This document shows, one piece after another, positions 1 to 7,892 of a stretch of 64,000 nt of DNA (its first letter is position 1; every line of letters begins with the position of its first letter). A model generated the notes under the pieces. It was given only the letters and a program-made list of their open reading frames with translations. It was not told the origin of the DNA and did no database searches. A program made the position numbers and the translations under genes. The DNA comes from Streptomyces macrolidinus. Its GTDB lineage: Bacteria > Actinomycetota > Actinomycetes > Streptomycetales > Streptomycetaceae. Location of the stretch: positions 307,946 through 371,945 of the forward strand of contig NZ_JAMWMR010000004.1 in the NCBI RefSeq assembly GCF_023887685.1, given 5' to 3'.

Positions 1-178
1 GCCAGTCGCTCCGCCGCGCGGGCGCCACACCGGCCACCGAGGGCGCCGCGTCGACCGCTTGCTCCACCATGGCGCGTACGACGTCCGCGGGCGTGTCCGC
101 GACCGAGCCGACCGGCCTGCCGTCGTAGGGCCGAAAGCTCGTGGTCGTGAGGGCGCGCCCTGCTACGGGCTGGGACAT
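1..178 (-). CDS. Aldehyde dehydrogenase, N-terminal fragment (cut by window edge)
   Basis: Only the first 59 codons are inside the window; the gene runs off the left edge. The start is the ATG at 178, preceded on the minus strand by a strong GGAGAAGG ribosome binding site. The visible residues (MSQPVAGRALTTTSFRPYDG and an Ala-rich helix after it) resemble the N-terminus of NAD(P)-dependent aldehyde dehydrogenases of the ketoglutarate-semialdehyde type, where an FxPYDP-like element is followed by a helix of Ala-rich repeats. The catalytic Cys and Glu are outside the window, so the family call is an inference from the N-terminus alone. It is divergent from the PucR regulator at 335, which would be a plausible controller. 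Confidence 0.5.
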   Translation of the reverse strand, partial: MSQPVAGRALTTTSFRPYDGRPVGSVADTPADVVRAMVEQAVDAAPSVAGVAPARRSDW

Positions 179-195
179 GAACCTTCTCCTTCGCT

Positions 196-231
196 GGGAC
201 GGCCGCCGGGACGGCCGCCGGGACGGCCGCT
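196..231. repeat. 12-bp tandem repeat, three units, in the divergent intergenic region
   Basis: GGGACGGCCGCC occurs three times head to tail; the third copy ends in T instead of C. It sits just upstream of the ribosome binding site of the minus-strand aldehyde dehydrogenase, so it would be in its leader or promoter. The unit contains the palindrome GGCCGCC/GGCGGCC only partially, so an operator role is not obvious. Confidence 0.7.
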
Positions 232-334
232 CGGACGGCGCGACGGCACGACGGTACGGAGATGGCGGGGACGGCTCACTGGATAGACTGCACATCATCG
301 GGCTCTGTCGGGACAGATCGCACAGGAGGGCTTC

Positions 335-1798
335 GTGACGGCTCCGACGATCGCCTCGCTGTGCAGGACGCTGGGCACCGACCTCGCCCCGGCACCGGGG
401 TTCACCGCGCCGACGCGTGAGGTGTCCGCCGTGCACATCAGCGAACTCCTCGACCCCACCGGCTACTTGAGCGGCGGAGAGCTGTTGCTGACGACAGGCC
501 TGTCCCTCCCCAAGAACAAGCTCGGCTGCGAACGCTACGTCGGCCGACTGGTGCGGGCGGGAGTGGGCGCGCTGGCCCTCGGCCTTGGCCCCGTGCACAC
601 CGAGATGCCGGCGCCGCTCCTGGCCGCCTGCCGCAAGCTCGGCCTCCCCCTGCTCACGGTCCCCGCGCCCACACCGTTCCTGCGCATCACGAAGGCGTAC
701 TGGGCCGCCGTGAGCCGCTCGGCCGAACAACACCTCAAGGACGCGCTGGCGACCCAGCGGGCACTCGTCGACGCGGCGGCCTCCGCCGACCCGGTCACCA
801 CGGTGCTGCGCACCCTGAGCCGGTCGCTCGACGCCTGGGCGGCGACGTTCTCGCCGACCGGCGAGGTCGACCACGTCGTGCCCGCCTCGGCCACCGCGGA
901 AGCGGAGCGGGTGCGGCAGGAGATCGTACGGTTGGAGGGCGCGAGCGCACACTCCGCGGCGTCGTTCTCCACGGGCTCGGCGGCAGTGATCGTGTTCCCG
1001 CTGGCGGTGCGGGAGCGGGCCGCCGGGTTCCTCGCGGTCGGCACCTCGACGCCCCTGGACCCCGCGCGACGCAGGGCCGTCCTCACGGCGTCCGCACTGC
1101 TGAGCCTGGACGCCGTACGACGCTCCCGTGCGGAGTCCGTGGCCGGTGAGGCACAGCGCTGCGTCGGGCTCCTGGTCGACTTCGGGCAGGTGGCGGCGGC
1201 GCGGCGGCTCGCCGGTGCGGTGCGGGCCCCGGTCCCACCGGACCACGTACGCCTCCTCGCGCTCCGCGGCCGTGAGAGCGACATCCTCACCGCGGTGGTG
1301 CGCCGCTGGTGCGCCGAGACGATCGCGCTGCGCATCGACCGGCACACCGCCTGGTTCCTGATCCCCGCGGACCACCCGCCGACCACCCACCTGGAGAACG
1401 CCGTACGGCGCGCCGACCCCGAGACCGCGGCCGTCCTGTCGGACGTGGTCCCGGTCGAGCGGACCGCGACGGTCCGCGCGGCCGTCGCCACCACGCTGGA
1501 CGGTCTCGCACCGGGGACACGGCTGCTGACCTCCGTGGCCGCGGGACCGTACAACACCCGTCTCGCATCACAACTGGCCGATGCTTCGGACCAGTTGACC
1601 GACGTCCTGCGGGATGCCCTCGTCGGGTATCTGCGTCACCATGGTCAGTGGGAGGCGGCCTCCCGCGCGCTCGGCGTCCACCGCAACACGCTCCGGCACC
1701 GCATCGCCCGCTGCGCGGCGCTGCTGGAGGCCGACCTCACCGACCCGGACGTCACCGCCGAGCTGTGGCTGTTGCTCCGCCGACGGGGGACGGCGTAG
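335..1798 (+). CDS. PucR-family transcriptional regulator
   Basis: A 487-aa protein with the PucR layout: an N-terminal purine-catabolism regulator-like domain (about residues 8-125, with the SGGELLLTTG element), a middle GAF/GGDEF-like region, and a C-terminal helix-turn-helix (about 427-487) containing the conserved GVHRNTLRHRI recognition segment. The GTG start at 335 has an AGGAGG site six bases upstream. PucR proteins usually activate or repress an adjacent catabolic operon for purines, amines or amino acids in response to a metabolite. The divergent aldehyde dehydrogenase gene is the likely target here (inference). Its last 47 bp overlap the 3' end of the convergent sortase gene. Confidence 0.88.
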   Translation: MTAPTIASLCRTLGTDLAPAPGFTAPTREVSAVHISELLDPTGYLSGGELLLTTGLSLPKNKLGCERYVGRLVRAGVGALALGLGPVHTEMPAPLLAACRKLGLPLLTVPAPTPFLRITKAYWAAVSRSAEQHLKDALATQRALVDAAASADPVTTVLRTLSRSLDAWAATFSPTGEVDHVVPASATAEAERVRQEIVRLEGASAHSAASFSTGSAAVIVFPLAVRERAAGFLAVGTSTPLDPARRRAVLTASALLSLDAVRRSRAESVAGEAQRCVGLLVDFGQVAAARRLAGAVRAPVPPDHVRLLALRGRESDILTAVVRRWCAETIALRIDRHTAWFLIPADHPPTTHLENAVRRADPETAAVLSDVVPVERTATVRAAVATTLDGLAPGTRLLTSVAAGPYNTRLASQLADASDQLTDVLRDALVGYLRHHGQWEAASRALGVHRNTLRHRIARCAALLEADLTDPDVTAELWLLLRRRGTA

Positions 1799-2720
1799 CG
1801 GGCGACGCGGGGTGAGCGGGGGAGGGCGTGGCGGTCGGCGAGGGGCGGGTGGGGGACGGCGTAGGCGAGGCCGGACGCCGGGTGGGGGACGGTGTGGGCG
1901 ACGCCGGACGGTGGGGGTGAGATGGTGTGGGCGACGCCGGACGGTGGGTGTGAGACGGGGTGGGTGAGGCCGGACGTCGGGTGTGGGGCGGCGTAGTGGG
2001 CGACGGACGCCGGATGTTCCTGACCGAGTCGAGATGGGCGAACACCACCACATTGGACTCGTAGTCATGGGCGCTGCGGTTGTAGGCACCACCACAGGTG
2101 ATCAACCGCAGTTGAGGCGTGGGGGTTCTGCCGTACACCCGCGCGTCGGGGAAGTCGTTCTTGCTGAAGGTCTCGACGGAGTCGACGGTGAACACGGCGA
2201 CGGAGCCGTCCGCGCGGGTGATCTCCACGCCGCTGCCCGGTACGAGGGTGCGCAGCAGCACGAACACCGCGGGTCCGCTCTTGGTGTCGACATGCCCCAC
2301 CACGATCGACGCCCCCCGCTCACCGGGCGAGACACCGTCCTTGTACCAGCCCACCAGGTTCTTGTTCGTCACCGGCGGCGCGTTCAACTGCCCCGAGGCG
2401 CTCACGGAGAGCGGCGTGAACGGTGCGTTCACCCGGATCTGCGGAATCACGATCCGCCGGGGCACCGACCGCCGCAGACCGTTCTTCGCGGGACCTTTCA
2501 GCCCCGTCGGCCCCGGCGTCGGGGAAGCGACGACGGCGGGTGGGGCGACAGCCGCGGGCGCTGCCGGAGACTTGGGATCCGCAGAGCCCGTCAGTGAGTT
2601 GTGGATGAGCAGAGCGCCCAGCCCCACGGCCGCGACCGGCCACACCAGAGCACGGCTGACCCCACGGGACACCGGCCTGCTCGGAGGCTGATCCGGCGGG
2701 GTCGGCTGTGAGAACGCCAT
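1752..2720 (-). CDS. Class F-like sortase with repetitive Pro/Ser/Thr C-terminal tail
   Basis: A 322-aa membrane-anchored transpeptidase-like protein. The ATG at 2720 is preceded by AAAGG. Residues 24-40 form the N-terminal membrane anchor, followed by a Pro/Ala linker. The sortase barrel spans about 88-230, with His143 in VVGHVD and Cys209 in LITCGG, the catalytic pair. The position 12 residues after Cys, where class F sortases I know carry an Arg before DNVVV, is Glu221 here, and the nearest Arg is Arg215; this may be a variant active site or a shift in alignment. After the barrel comes an unusual ~85-residue tail with 11-residue repeats. Sortases join surface proteins to the cell envelope. 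The His-rich LAxSG protein immediately upstream on the same strand is the likely substrate. Confidence 0.85.
   Translation of the reverse strand: MAFSQPTPPDQPPSRPVSRGVSRALVWPVAAVGLGALLIHNSLTGSADPKSPAAPAAVAPPAVVASPTPGPTGLKGPAKNGLRRSVPRRIVIPQIRVNAPFTPLSVSASGQLNAPPVTNKNLVGWYKDGVSPGERGASIVVGHVDTKSGPAVFVLLRTLVPGSGVEITRADGSVAVFTVDSVETFSKNDFPDARVYGRTPTPQLRLITCGGAYNRSAHDYESNVVVFAHLDSVRNIRRPSPTTPPHTRRPASPTPSHTHRPASPTPSHPHRPASPTPSPTRRPASPTPSPTRPSPTATPSPAHPASPATPSPVGGATATARR
1845..1976 (-). repeat. Four 33-bp tandem repeats encoding the sortase tail
   Basis: Four consecutive 11-residue units, RPASPTPSHTH, RPASPTPSHPH, RPASPTPSPTR and RPASPTPSPTR, are encoded by 33-bp direct repeats in the 3' part of the sortase gene. 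They are followed by degenerate Pro/Ser/Thr/Ala sequence up to the stop inside the convergent pucR gene. Such in-frame repeats expand and contract by slippage or recombination, so the tail length may vary between strains. Confidence 0.85.
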
Positions 2721-2849
2721 CGGACAACGCCTTTCGTCAACGGGGGCCGCGATCGGACTTCCACGCGCTGAGAGCGCGGCACGGCCGCCGACGCCCTTCT
2801 GAGGGCGACAGCGGCCGTGACAGCACAGCAACCGGCGAGCACCGACCGA

Positions 2850-3452
2850 TCAGGCCTTCGCGCCGTTCGCCGCGCCCCGACGGCGCAGCATGTACGCACC
2901 CGCGCCGAGACCACCGAGCAACAGCACCGAACCCGCGGCCAGCGTGTTGCCGGAGTCCGCCAGCCCGCCACCGCCGGCGTGCACGCCGCCGTGGGGCCGC
3001 TTGCCGTGGTGGCGGTGCTCGTGGTGGTGACGCCCGTGCCGCTCCTCGGAGCCCGCGTCCTCCTCGTCGGCGTTCTCCTGGCTGTCCTCGTCGGACAACT
3101 CGTCGTCGTCGGTCTTGGCCAGGGCCAGGGCGCCGCCGCCCGCGTGCACGCCGCCGTGGGGCCGCTTGCCGTGGTGGTGATGGCGCTTGTGGTGGTGGCG
3201 ACGCCCGTGCTCCTCCTCGGTGGCGGACTGCTCGTCCTCGGCGGCGGACTGCTCGTCGCTCTCGGCCTGAGCCTGGCGCTCCTCCTCCGACATGCCGCCG
3301 TCGTCGCCGTGCCGGTGGTGGCCACTGCCGTGGGAAGTACTGCCGCTCGAAGCCGGAAGCTCGGCCACCGAGACGGCGTGCGCGGCGGGAGCGGAAAACG
3401 CGACGGCCGCGGCAACGGCCGCGGAGGCGAACATGGTCCGGGTCACTCGCAT
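2850..3452 (-). CDS. Secreted His-rich surface protein with LAxSG sorting signal
   Basis: A 200-aa protein starting at the ATG at 3452 (site AAAGGA). It has a signal peptide (about 1-26), an acidic/Gln/Ser body and two His-rich blocks (85-94 and 139-149), each followed by a copy of GKRPHGGVHAGGG, so the core is an internal duplication. The C-terminus has LADSG at 164-168, a hydrophobic stretch at 170-188 and a basic tail RRR: the arrangement of a sortase sorting signal, with LADSG a variant of the actinobacterial LAxTG motif. Histidine clusters suggest binding of Zn, Ni or Cu. It lies 129 bp upstream of the sortase gene on the same strand, and the two probably form an operon. Function beyond surface display and possible metal binding is unknown. 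Confidence 0.8.
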   Translation of the reverse strand: MRVTRTMFASAAVAAAVAFSAPAAHAVSVAELPASSGSTSHGSGHHRHGDDGGMSEEERQAQAESDEQSAAEDEQSATEEEHGRRHHHKRHHHHGKRPHGGVHAGGGALALAKTDDDELSDEDSQENADEEDAGSEERHGRHHHEHRHHGKRPHGGVHAGGGGLADSGNTLAAGSVLLLGGLGAGAYMLRRRGAANGAKA

Positions 3453-3741
3453 CAGAGGTCGTCCTTTCGCCGCCACCGCGAAGGCCGACACCACGTCGGC
3501 ACAGCGGAATCGCGGGAGCAACGTGATTACTTCAACCCGATCATCAGCTCAAAGCACTGCAACACACGGCATGGGTCTCAGCTTGTACTCCCTCCGAGTG
3601 CCTCCAGGCCGAAAAGTAACCCGGTCGGCAGCGCCCCGAGCAGGGCACCGTGCGGTGCCCTGCCGTTGATGTGATGTTCATTCGTGACGCAGCGTCAAGC
3701 CGCCCCATGGGAAAGGCGTACGGACGCGAGTACCGCTGCTG

Positions 3742-4230
3742 CTAGGAGAGAGCCGCCGTGCGCTCGCCCTCGTCGTCATCGGACCGGCCGTCAGCGACCA
3801 CGGCGACGGGCTCCAGTCTCACGATGGGGAATTTGCGCGACGTCTTGGCCTCGTACTCCGCACTGGAGGGCCAGTACTCCGACCAGATCCCGTAGAGACG
3901 CTCCCACTCGGGCGACGTAGGGGGTACGACGGTGGGTGTCGCCCTGAGGACGCGCTCACCCACCTCGATCGTCACCTCGGACATGGCGGCGACATTGCCC
4001 ACCCACGCCGGGTCCTCCTCCGCGCCGCGCGAGGACCCGCAGACGAGGAAGTCCTCGCCGTCGGCCGCGTACACCAGGGGGTTCACCCGCTGCTGGCCGG
4101 TACGACGGCCCACCGTGTGCAGAAGCAGCAGATGCTTGCCCTCGAAGGGGCCTCCCACGATCCCGCCCTGTGACCGGAACTGAAGGATGATCCGCTCGTT
4201 CACCTCGTTCACCTCGTTCACGCCGCCCAT
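3742..4230 (-). CDS. Deazaflavin (F420)-dependent nitroreductase-family protein
   Basis: A 162-aa protein of the Ddn/DUF385 family, which bind F420 in a split beta-barrel and reduce nitro compounds, quinones or unsaturated lactones. Family features seen are GGxxGxxxLLLLHTVGRRTGQQRVNPL near residues 28-52, a LVCGSSRG strand and the PAWVGNVAA segment. The N-terminus is odd: codons 4-12 encode VNE VNE VNE from a 9-bp GTTCACCTC repeat, a microsatellite-like expansion just after the start. The physiological substrate cannot be told from sequence. There is no operon partner: its neighbour at 2850 begins 290 bp away and the chitosanase upstream has its own start region. Confidence 0.85.
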   Translation of the reverse strand: MGGVNEVNEVNERIILQFRSQGGIVGGPFEGKHLLLLHTVGRRTGQQRVNPLVYAADGEDFLVCGSSRGAEEDPAWVGNVAAMSEVTIEVGERVLRATPTVVPPTSPEWERLYGIWSEYWPSSAEYEAKTSRKFPIVRLEPVAVVADGRSDDDEGERTAALS

Positions 4231-4377
4231 GTCCCGCCTCGATTCCGTGCCGGAGAGCCGACCGATCGGCTCAGGGCCAACCAGCTAACCAGCGACGTAC
4301 GCGGCTGCGCCGTCCCCACGCCGTGGACAGGTGGACATACGGAGGACGCCGCTTGTGCTGTGGCTGCAGACCCTGTC

Positions 4378-5277
4378 CTACGGCACCTTGTAGGTCTCTC
4401 CGTAGACCTTCCACACCAGGGGCGTCGAGAGCTTCATGTTGCCGTCGTACAGCCACTGCCGCTGGGCGGTGTCGATACGGGTGGTGTCGATGCCCGGCTT
4501 CTTCGTCGTCATCTCCTTGCGGCGGATGTCGAGGAAGACATCCAGGTACGCCTTCTCGCTGCCGCCCTCGGAGGGGGTGTCGGCCTCCTTCAGGGCGCGA
4601 TCGCGCAGGCCGTAGAAGCCGTCCGCGTCGATCCCGGGACCGTGGAAGACCATCGCGTCGTAGTAGATGAACTGGCCGAGCGTGCCGAGCCCGTCGAGCT
4701 TGGCCAGGCGCACCGCTGGGTTGAAGTAGACGCGGTCGCGCTCCTCGACCTGTGCCTTGCGGAAGGCCGGGACGCGCGCCTCCGTCTTCCAGGCCGCCGT
4801 GAAGCCGGGGTCCAGGCCCTTGTGCGAGTCGGTGCCGTCCACCGCGCGCAGCGCGGGCAGATAGCGGGCCAGGCCGTTGTGGGGGTGGGCCTTCGTGTAG
4901 CGCTCGACGAGGGTGAGCAGGTCATGGGTGCCGGTGCAGAAGCCGATGATGCCCGCGGTGTAGCCCTGCCCGTCGCCGATGTCCTCGATATAGCCGTACG
5001 AACTGGTCCAGTCGAGAGTGGAGTTCTCGGCGCTGGCCACGATCCGCTGGGCCAACTCCTTCTTGGCGGGGGCCGCGAGGCCCGGCGGCAGGCCCGCGAT
5101 CACCTCGTCGTCCTCGGCCTTCTCGGCCCGCGCCTTGGCCTCCGCGCGGGACATCCCGGAGACGGACGGCGGTCCGTCGGCTTCCGAACCCTGCGAATGG
5201 GCCGGCGCGAAGGCGTAGAAGGCTGCGGTGATGACGACGGGAAGGGCCGCGAACAGGAGGCAACCGGCTCGTTTCAT
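4378..5277 (-). CDS. GH46 chitosanase
   Basis: A 299-aa secreted enzyme that hydrolyses beta-1,4 bonds in chitosan. I chose the ATG at 5277 because a signal sequence (hydrophobic residues about 6-24) follows it directly. The GH46 signature is clear: AENSTLDW with Glu84 as predicted general acid, and EDIGDGQGYTAGIIGF with Asp102 as the base, 18 residues apart as in the Streptomyces N174 enzyme (Glu22/Asp40). The rest (GLDPGFTAAWK, YFNPAVRLA, GQFIYYDAMVFHG) follows the family fold. No accessory binding domain is present. With the cellulase cluster at 25-35 kb it shows that the organism uses several polysaccharides. Confidence 0.93.
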   Translation of the reverse strand: MKRAGCLLFAALPVVITAAFYAFAPAHSQGSEADGPPSVSGMSRAEAKARAEKAEDDEVIAGLPPGLAAPAKKELAQRIVASAENSTLDWTSSYGYIEDIGDGQGYTAGIIGFCTGTHDLLTLVERYTKAHPHNGLARYLPALRAVDGTDSHKGLDPGFTAAWKTEARVPAFRKAQVEERDRVYFNPAVRLAKLDGLGTLGQFIYYDAMVFHGPGIDADGFYGLRDRALKEADTPSEGGSEKAYLDVFLDIRRKEMTTKKPGIDTTRIDTAQRQWLYDGNMKLSTPLVWKVYGETYKVP

Positions 5278-5427
5278 GCCGAACAGAGTACGGCCGCGGC
5301 CGGGTCCTCGTACGGCGAGACGGCCCAATGCACGGCGGATTCCTGGGAGTTGGCGGTACGTGTGACCGGGGGCCGCCGCTGTGATGGCGGCGTGCCCCCG
5401 ACGACGTCCCTACGCGGCCTACGTGCC

Positions 5428-6057
5428 CTACGCGGACTGCTCGGCCTGCTCCGGCTGTGGCTCGCTCTCGGCCGGTGCGGCCGTCCGGGCGGTGGCACCG
5501 GGGGCGGCGTAGAAGACGGACGAGCCCTGCTTGGTGCGCTCGGCCTGGTTCTTGGCCACCAGTCCTTCGAGGGTGTTGCGGATGACGGTGGTCTTGATGC
5601 CGCGCTCGGGGTGGGCGGCGCCGAGGGCGGTGGTGACCTCCGCGGCGGAGCACGGCTCGTTCTGCGCGGTGAGGTGGCCGCGGACCAGCTCGACCAGAGT
5701 GGGCTTGGCGCCCTTCGCGGCCACGGCCTTGGCCGCGGGCTTCTTCGTCGTCGCGCGGCCCTGCGCGGTGTCGGCCTTCTTGCCTCGCGTTCGCTTGCCC
5801 GTGGCGGGCTCGGCGGCGGGCTTCTTGCGGGGAGCGGGCACGGTGGCGGGCGGCACCGGAGCCGACGACAGGCCCAGCGCCTTCTGGACGTTGAGGAGGA
5901 CGGAGTGGTCGTGCTTCAGGGCCGCGAGCTGTTCCTGGAGCGTGGCGATCTCGGCGCCGACGCGGTCCTGCTCCTGCAGGTTGCGGTCGAGGTCGCTGGT
6001 CACCTGTGCGGCGTACTGCGTGGTCAGTTCGGTGGTGGCGGTTGTGCTCCGGGACAT
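5428..6057 (-). CDS. Coiled-coil / basic-linker / winged-helix-like protein, probable DNA-associated
   Basis: A 209-aa protein of a type common in Streptomyces but without a family I can name. The ATG at 6057 has GAAAGG upstream. Residues 15-60 form a heptad-like amphipathic helix (coiled coil); 65-115 is a Lys/Ala/Pro-rich stretch resembling histone H1-type tails; 116-180 (PTLVELVRGHL through GSSVFYAAPG) has the pattern of a small winged helix, a fold used in DNA binding or dimeric regulators; the end is Glu/Pro-rich and disordered. I infer an oligomeric nucleoid-associated or regulatory protein. No partner gene is adjacent. Confidence 0.65.
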   Translation of the reverse strand: MSRSTTATTELTTQYAAQVTSDLDRNLQEQDRVGAEIATLQEQLAALKHDHSVLLNVQKALGLSSAPVPPATVPAPRKKPAAEPATGKRTRGKKADTAQGRATTKKPAAKAVAAKGAKPTLVELVRGHLTAQNEPCSAAEVTTALGAAHPERGIKTTVIRNTLEGLVAKNQAERTKQGSSVFYAAPGATARTAAPAESEPQPEQAEQSA

Positions 6058-6237
6058 GGTGTCGACCTTTCGTCGGTTTCGCGGCCGGTGTGCGGCGTGT
6101 TCGGTGCAGGCATGGGAGATCCAGGCGCAGGTGTTCTCGGGCCGCTCCGAATGATGGACGCGATGACCACTATGAGCAGCCCGGAGTAGAGATGGTACGG
6201 ATGAGTGGAGTCTGATGCTCTCCTCGGGTCATCTCTC

Positions 6238-6260
6238 ACCCTAAACCTGAGATTGAGGGT
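6238..6260. promoter_or_regulatory. Imperfect 23-bp dyad upstream of the 209-aa protein gene
   Basis: ACCCT..AA..CT-G-AG..TT..AGGGT is a 23-bp inverted repeat with two mismatched positions per arm, about 180 bp upstream of the start at 6057 and outside any gene. It looks like an operator, but I cannot assign a regulator. Confidence 0.4.
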
Positions 6261-6334
6261 TCATCAGGGCGGGCTGCCGGGCGCACGCGGAAGCGAGGGT
6301 CGGCGGGTGGGGGGAACAAGGCCCCAGGACTGCC

Positions 6335-7567
6335 TCAATCAGCCCCTGCCGCCTGGGAATCCTGGGCGTCATGGCCCTCATGGCCCTCATGGCTCTTATG
6401 GGCGGCTGTGGCAGGCTTCGGTGCGGTAGTCGGCCGTGCTTGCCCTGTCCGGGAGTTGCGGCGCTTGCGGAGCAGCAGGCGTCTGGCGGGACGTTCCACC
6501 GCCTCGTACAGGACCCATGACAGGCCGAGGGACACCCCGAAGGCGACGGCGGTGGCGGTCAGGCCCATGGGCACGCCGAAGCGGGGGGTGGTGCCGAGCA
6601 GGTTGGTGGCGGCGTGCAGCACCAGCAGGTGAACCATGTAGAACGCGAAGGAGAGTTCGCCCAGCCTCACGAGTCGGCGGTGCCGCCACAGCGAGGGAAG
6701 ACCGTGCAGGTCCGCGACGGCCGCCGCCGCGACGAGCAGGGCGAAGCCGATGATGGTGCAGGTCGTGGCCGGGTAGCCCGGGGTGACCTGCGGGACCAGG
6801 AAGTAGCCGACGATCGCCAGGGCGAGGGAAGCCTCCAGAGCGGGGCCGCGCCATCGGTCGAGGAGCACCAGCCGGGCGACGGCGGCGCCGAGCACGAACT
6901 CGGGAAGGCGCGCGGCAGGCAGGGAGTACATGTCCTGGGTCAGCCAGTGGTGAGTGTCCGCCCAGCTCAGGGTCAGTACCGCCAGCACCGATGCCCCCGC
7001 CAGCAGTGCCGATCCCCGGGCGCCGAGACGGCGCAGCAGGAGTGCGAGGAGCGGGAAGGCGGCGTAGAAGAAGGCCTCGCAGGCGAGCGACCAACTGACC
7101 GGGTTCAGCGTCTGCCACCACGGGTGCCACCAGGAGTGCACCAACAGGAGGTTGGCCACTGCCTCGGGCACGGTCGGCTTCGTCTGATGGGCCAGCGTGC
7201 AGGCCATGAGCAGCGCGATCGCGGCGGTGACGAGATGGACGGGGAAGACGCGGGCGAAGCGTCGCCGCCAGAAGGTGAGGGCGCGGTCGTTCGACCGGGT
7301 CGACCAGGTCAGTACGAACCCGGAGAGCACGAAGAAGAACGACACCCCGTTGGCGCCGGCCCCGAAGGCCCAGGTCGCGATGCGGTTGCCGGTGCCGTTG
7401 AAATAGCCGAAGTTGCGCACGTGCAGTCCGAAGACCAGGAGCGCGGCCATCCAGCGCAGTCCGGTGAGGGAGGGCAACAGCGGCGGTGATGAAGGCTCGT
7501 GAAGCGTGGTGGTGGTTGCTGTGGAGGAGGCGGACGGCGTTCGGAACGCCGTGGTCGCCGTCGTCAT
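6335..7567 (-). CDS. Acyltransferase 3 family membrane protein
   Basis: A 410-aa integral membrane protein. The start is the ATG at 7567 with GAAAGG upstream. The family (OafA/NodX-type) transfers acyl groups, often acetyl or succinyl, to cell-wall or extracellular sugars from the cytoplasm. Seen: SLTGLRWMAALLVFGLH, whose LTGLRxxAALxVFxxH pattern contains the conserved His; the GVSFFFVLSGFVLTW segment; RRRFARVFPVH; about ten hydrophobic spans; and a basic C-terminal tail with a His/Gly run (KSHEGHEGHDAQD). No sugar pathway is adjacent, so the acceptor is unknown. Confidence 0.9.
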   Translation of the reverse strand: MTTATTAFRTPSASSTATTTTLHEPSSPPLLPSLTGLRWMAALLVFGLHVRNFGYFNGTGNRIATWAFGAGANGVSFFFVLSGFVLTWSTRSNDRALTFWRRRFARVFPVHLVTAAIALLMACTLAHQTKPTVPEAVANLLLVHSWWHPWWQTLNPVSWSLACEAFFYAAFPLLALLLRRLGARGSALLAGASVLAVLTLSWADTHHWLTQDMYSLPAARLPEFVLGAAVARLVLLDRWRGPALEASLALAIVGYFLVPQVTPGYPATTCTIIGFALLVAAAAVADLHGLPSLWRHRRLVRLGELSFAFYMVHLLVLHAATNLLGTTPRFGVPMGLTATAVAFGVSLGLSWVLYEAVERPARRLLLRKRRNSRTGQARPTTAPKPATAAHKSHEGHEGHDAQDSQAAGAD

Positions 7568-7892
7568 CGTGTCACCTTTCGAGGGGTGTTCGAGTACGGC
7601 AGGAATGAGAGCGCGTGAGGGGAGCGTGACGGGGGCCATGGCCCGTTCAGCGCCTATCATTCCGGTCCCGAAGGCAACCTCACACCGGTGTCGAGGAGCG
7701 CCGCTGGCCGCAGGACTCGGACGGCTGGATGTTCACTCGGACGGGCGACCCCGCGGCGGGCGGAGTGCCGCTCGCGGAGGGGTGAGTGGTACGTGGAGGG
7801 ACACGTGTTGCTTCGTGGCGCCGCCCGGTCCGCCGGGAGACGGCGATCGGCTCGCTTCCTTCCGTACGCGGACCGGGCGGGCACCTCAGCGG
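7568..7892. other. Intergenic region, no gene seen
   Basis: 325 bp between the acyltransferase start and the SGNH hydrolase stop. It should hold the acyltransferase promoter and the end of the SGNH transcript. I see no convincing small gene, hairpin or repeat in it. Confidence 0.5.

Noticed and set aside
1845..1976. Possible CRISPR-like array
   Set aside because: The repeats are directly adjacent with no spacers, are in frame and encode the sortase tail.
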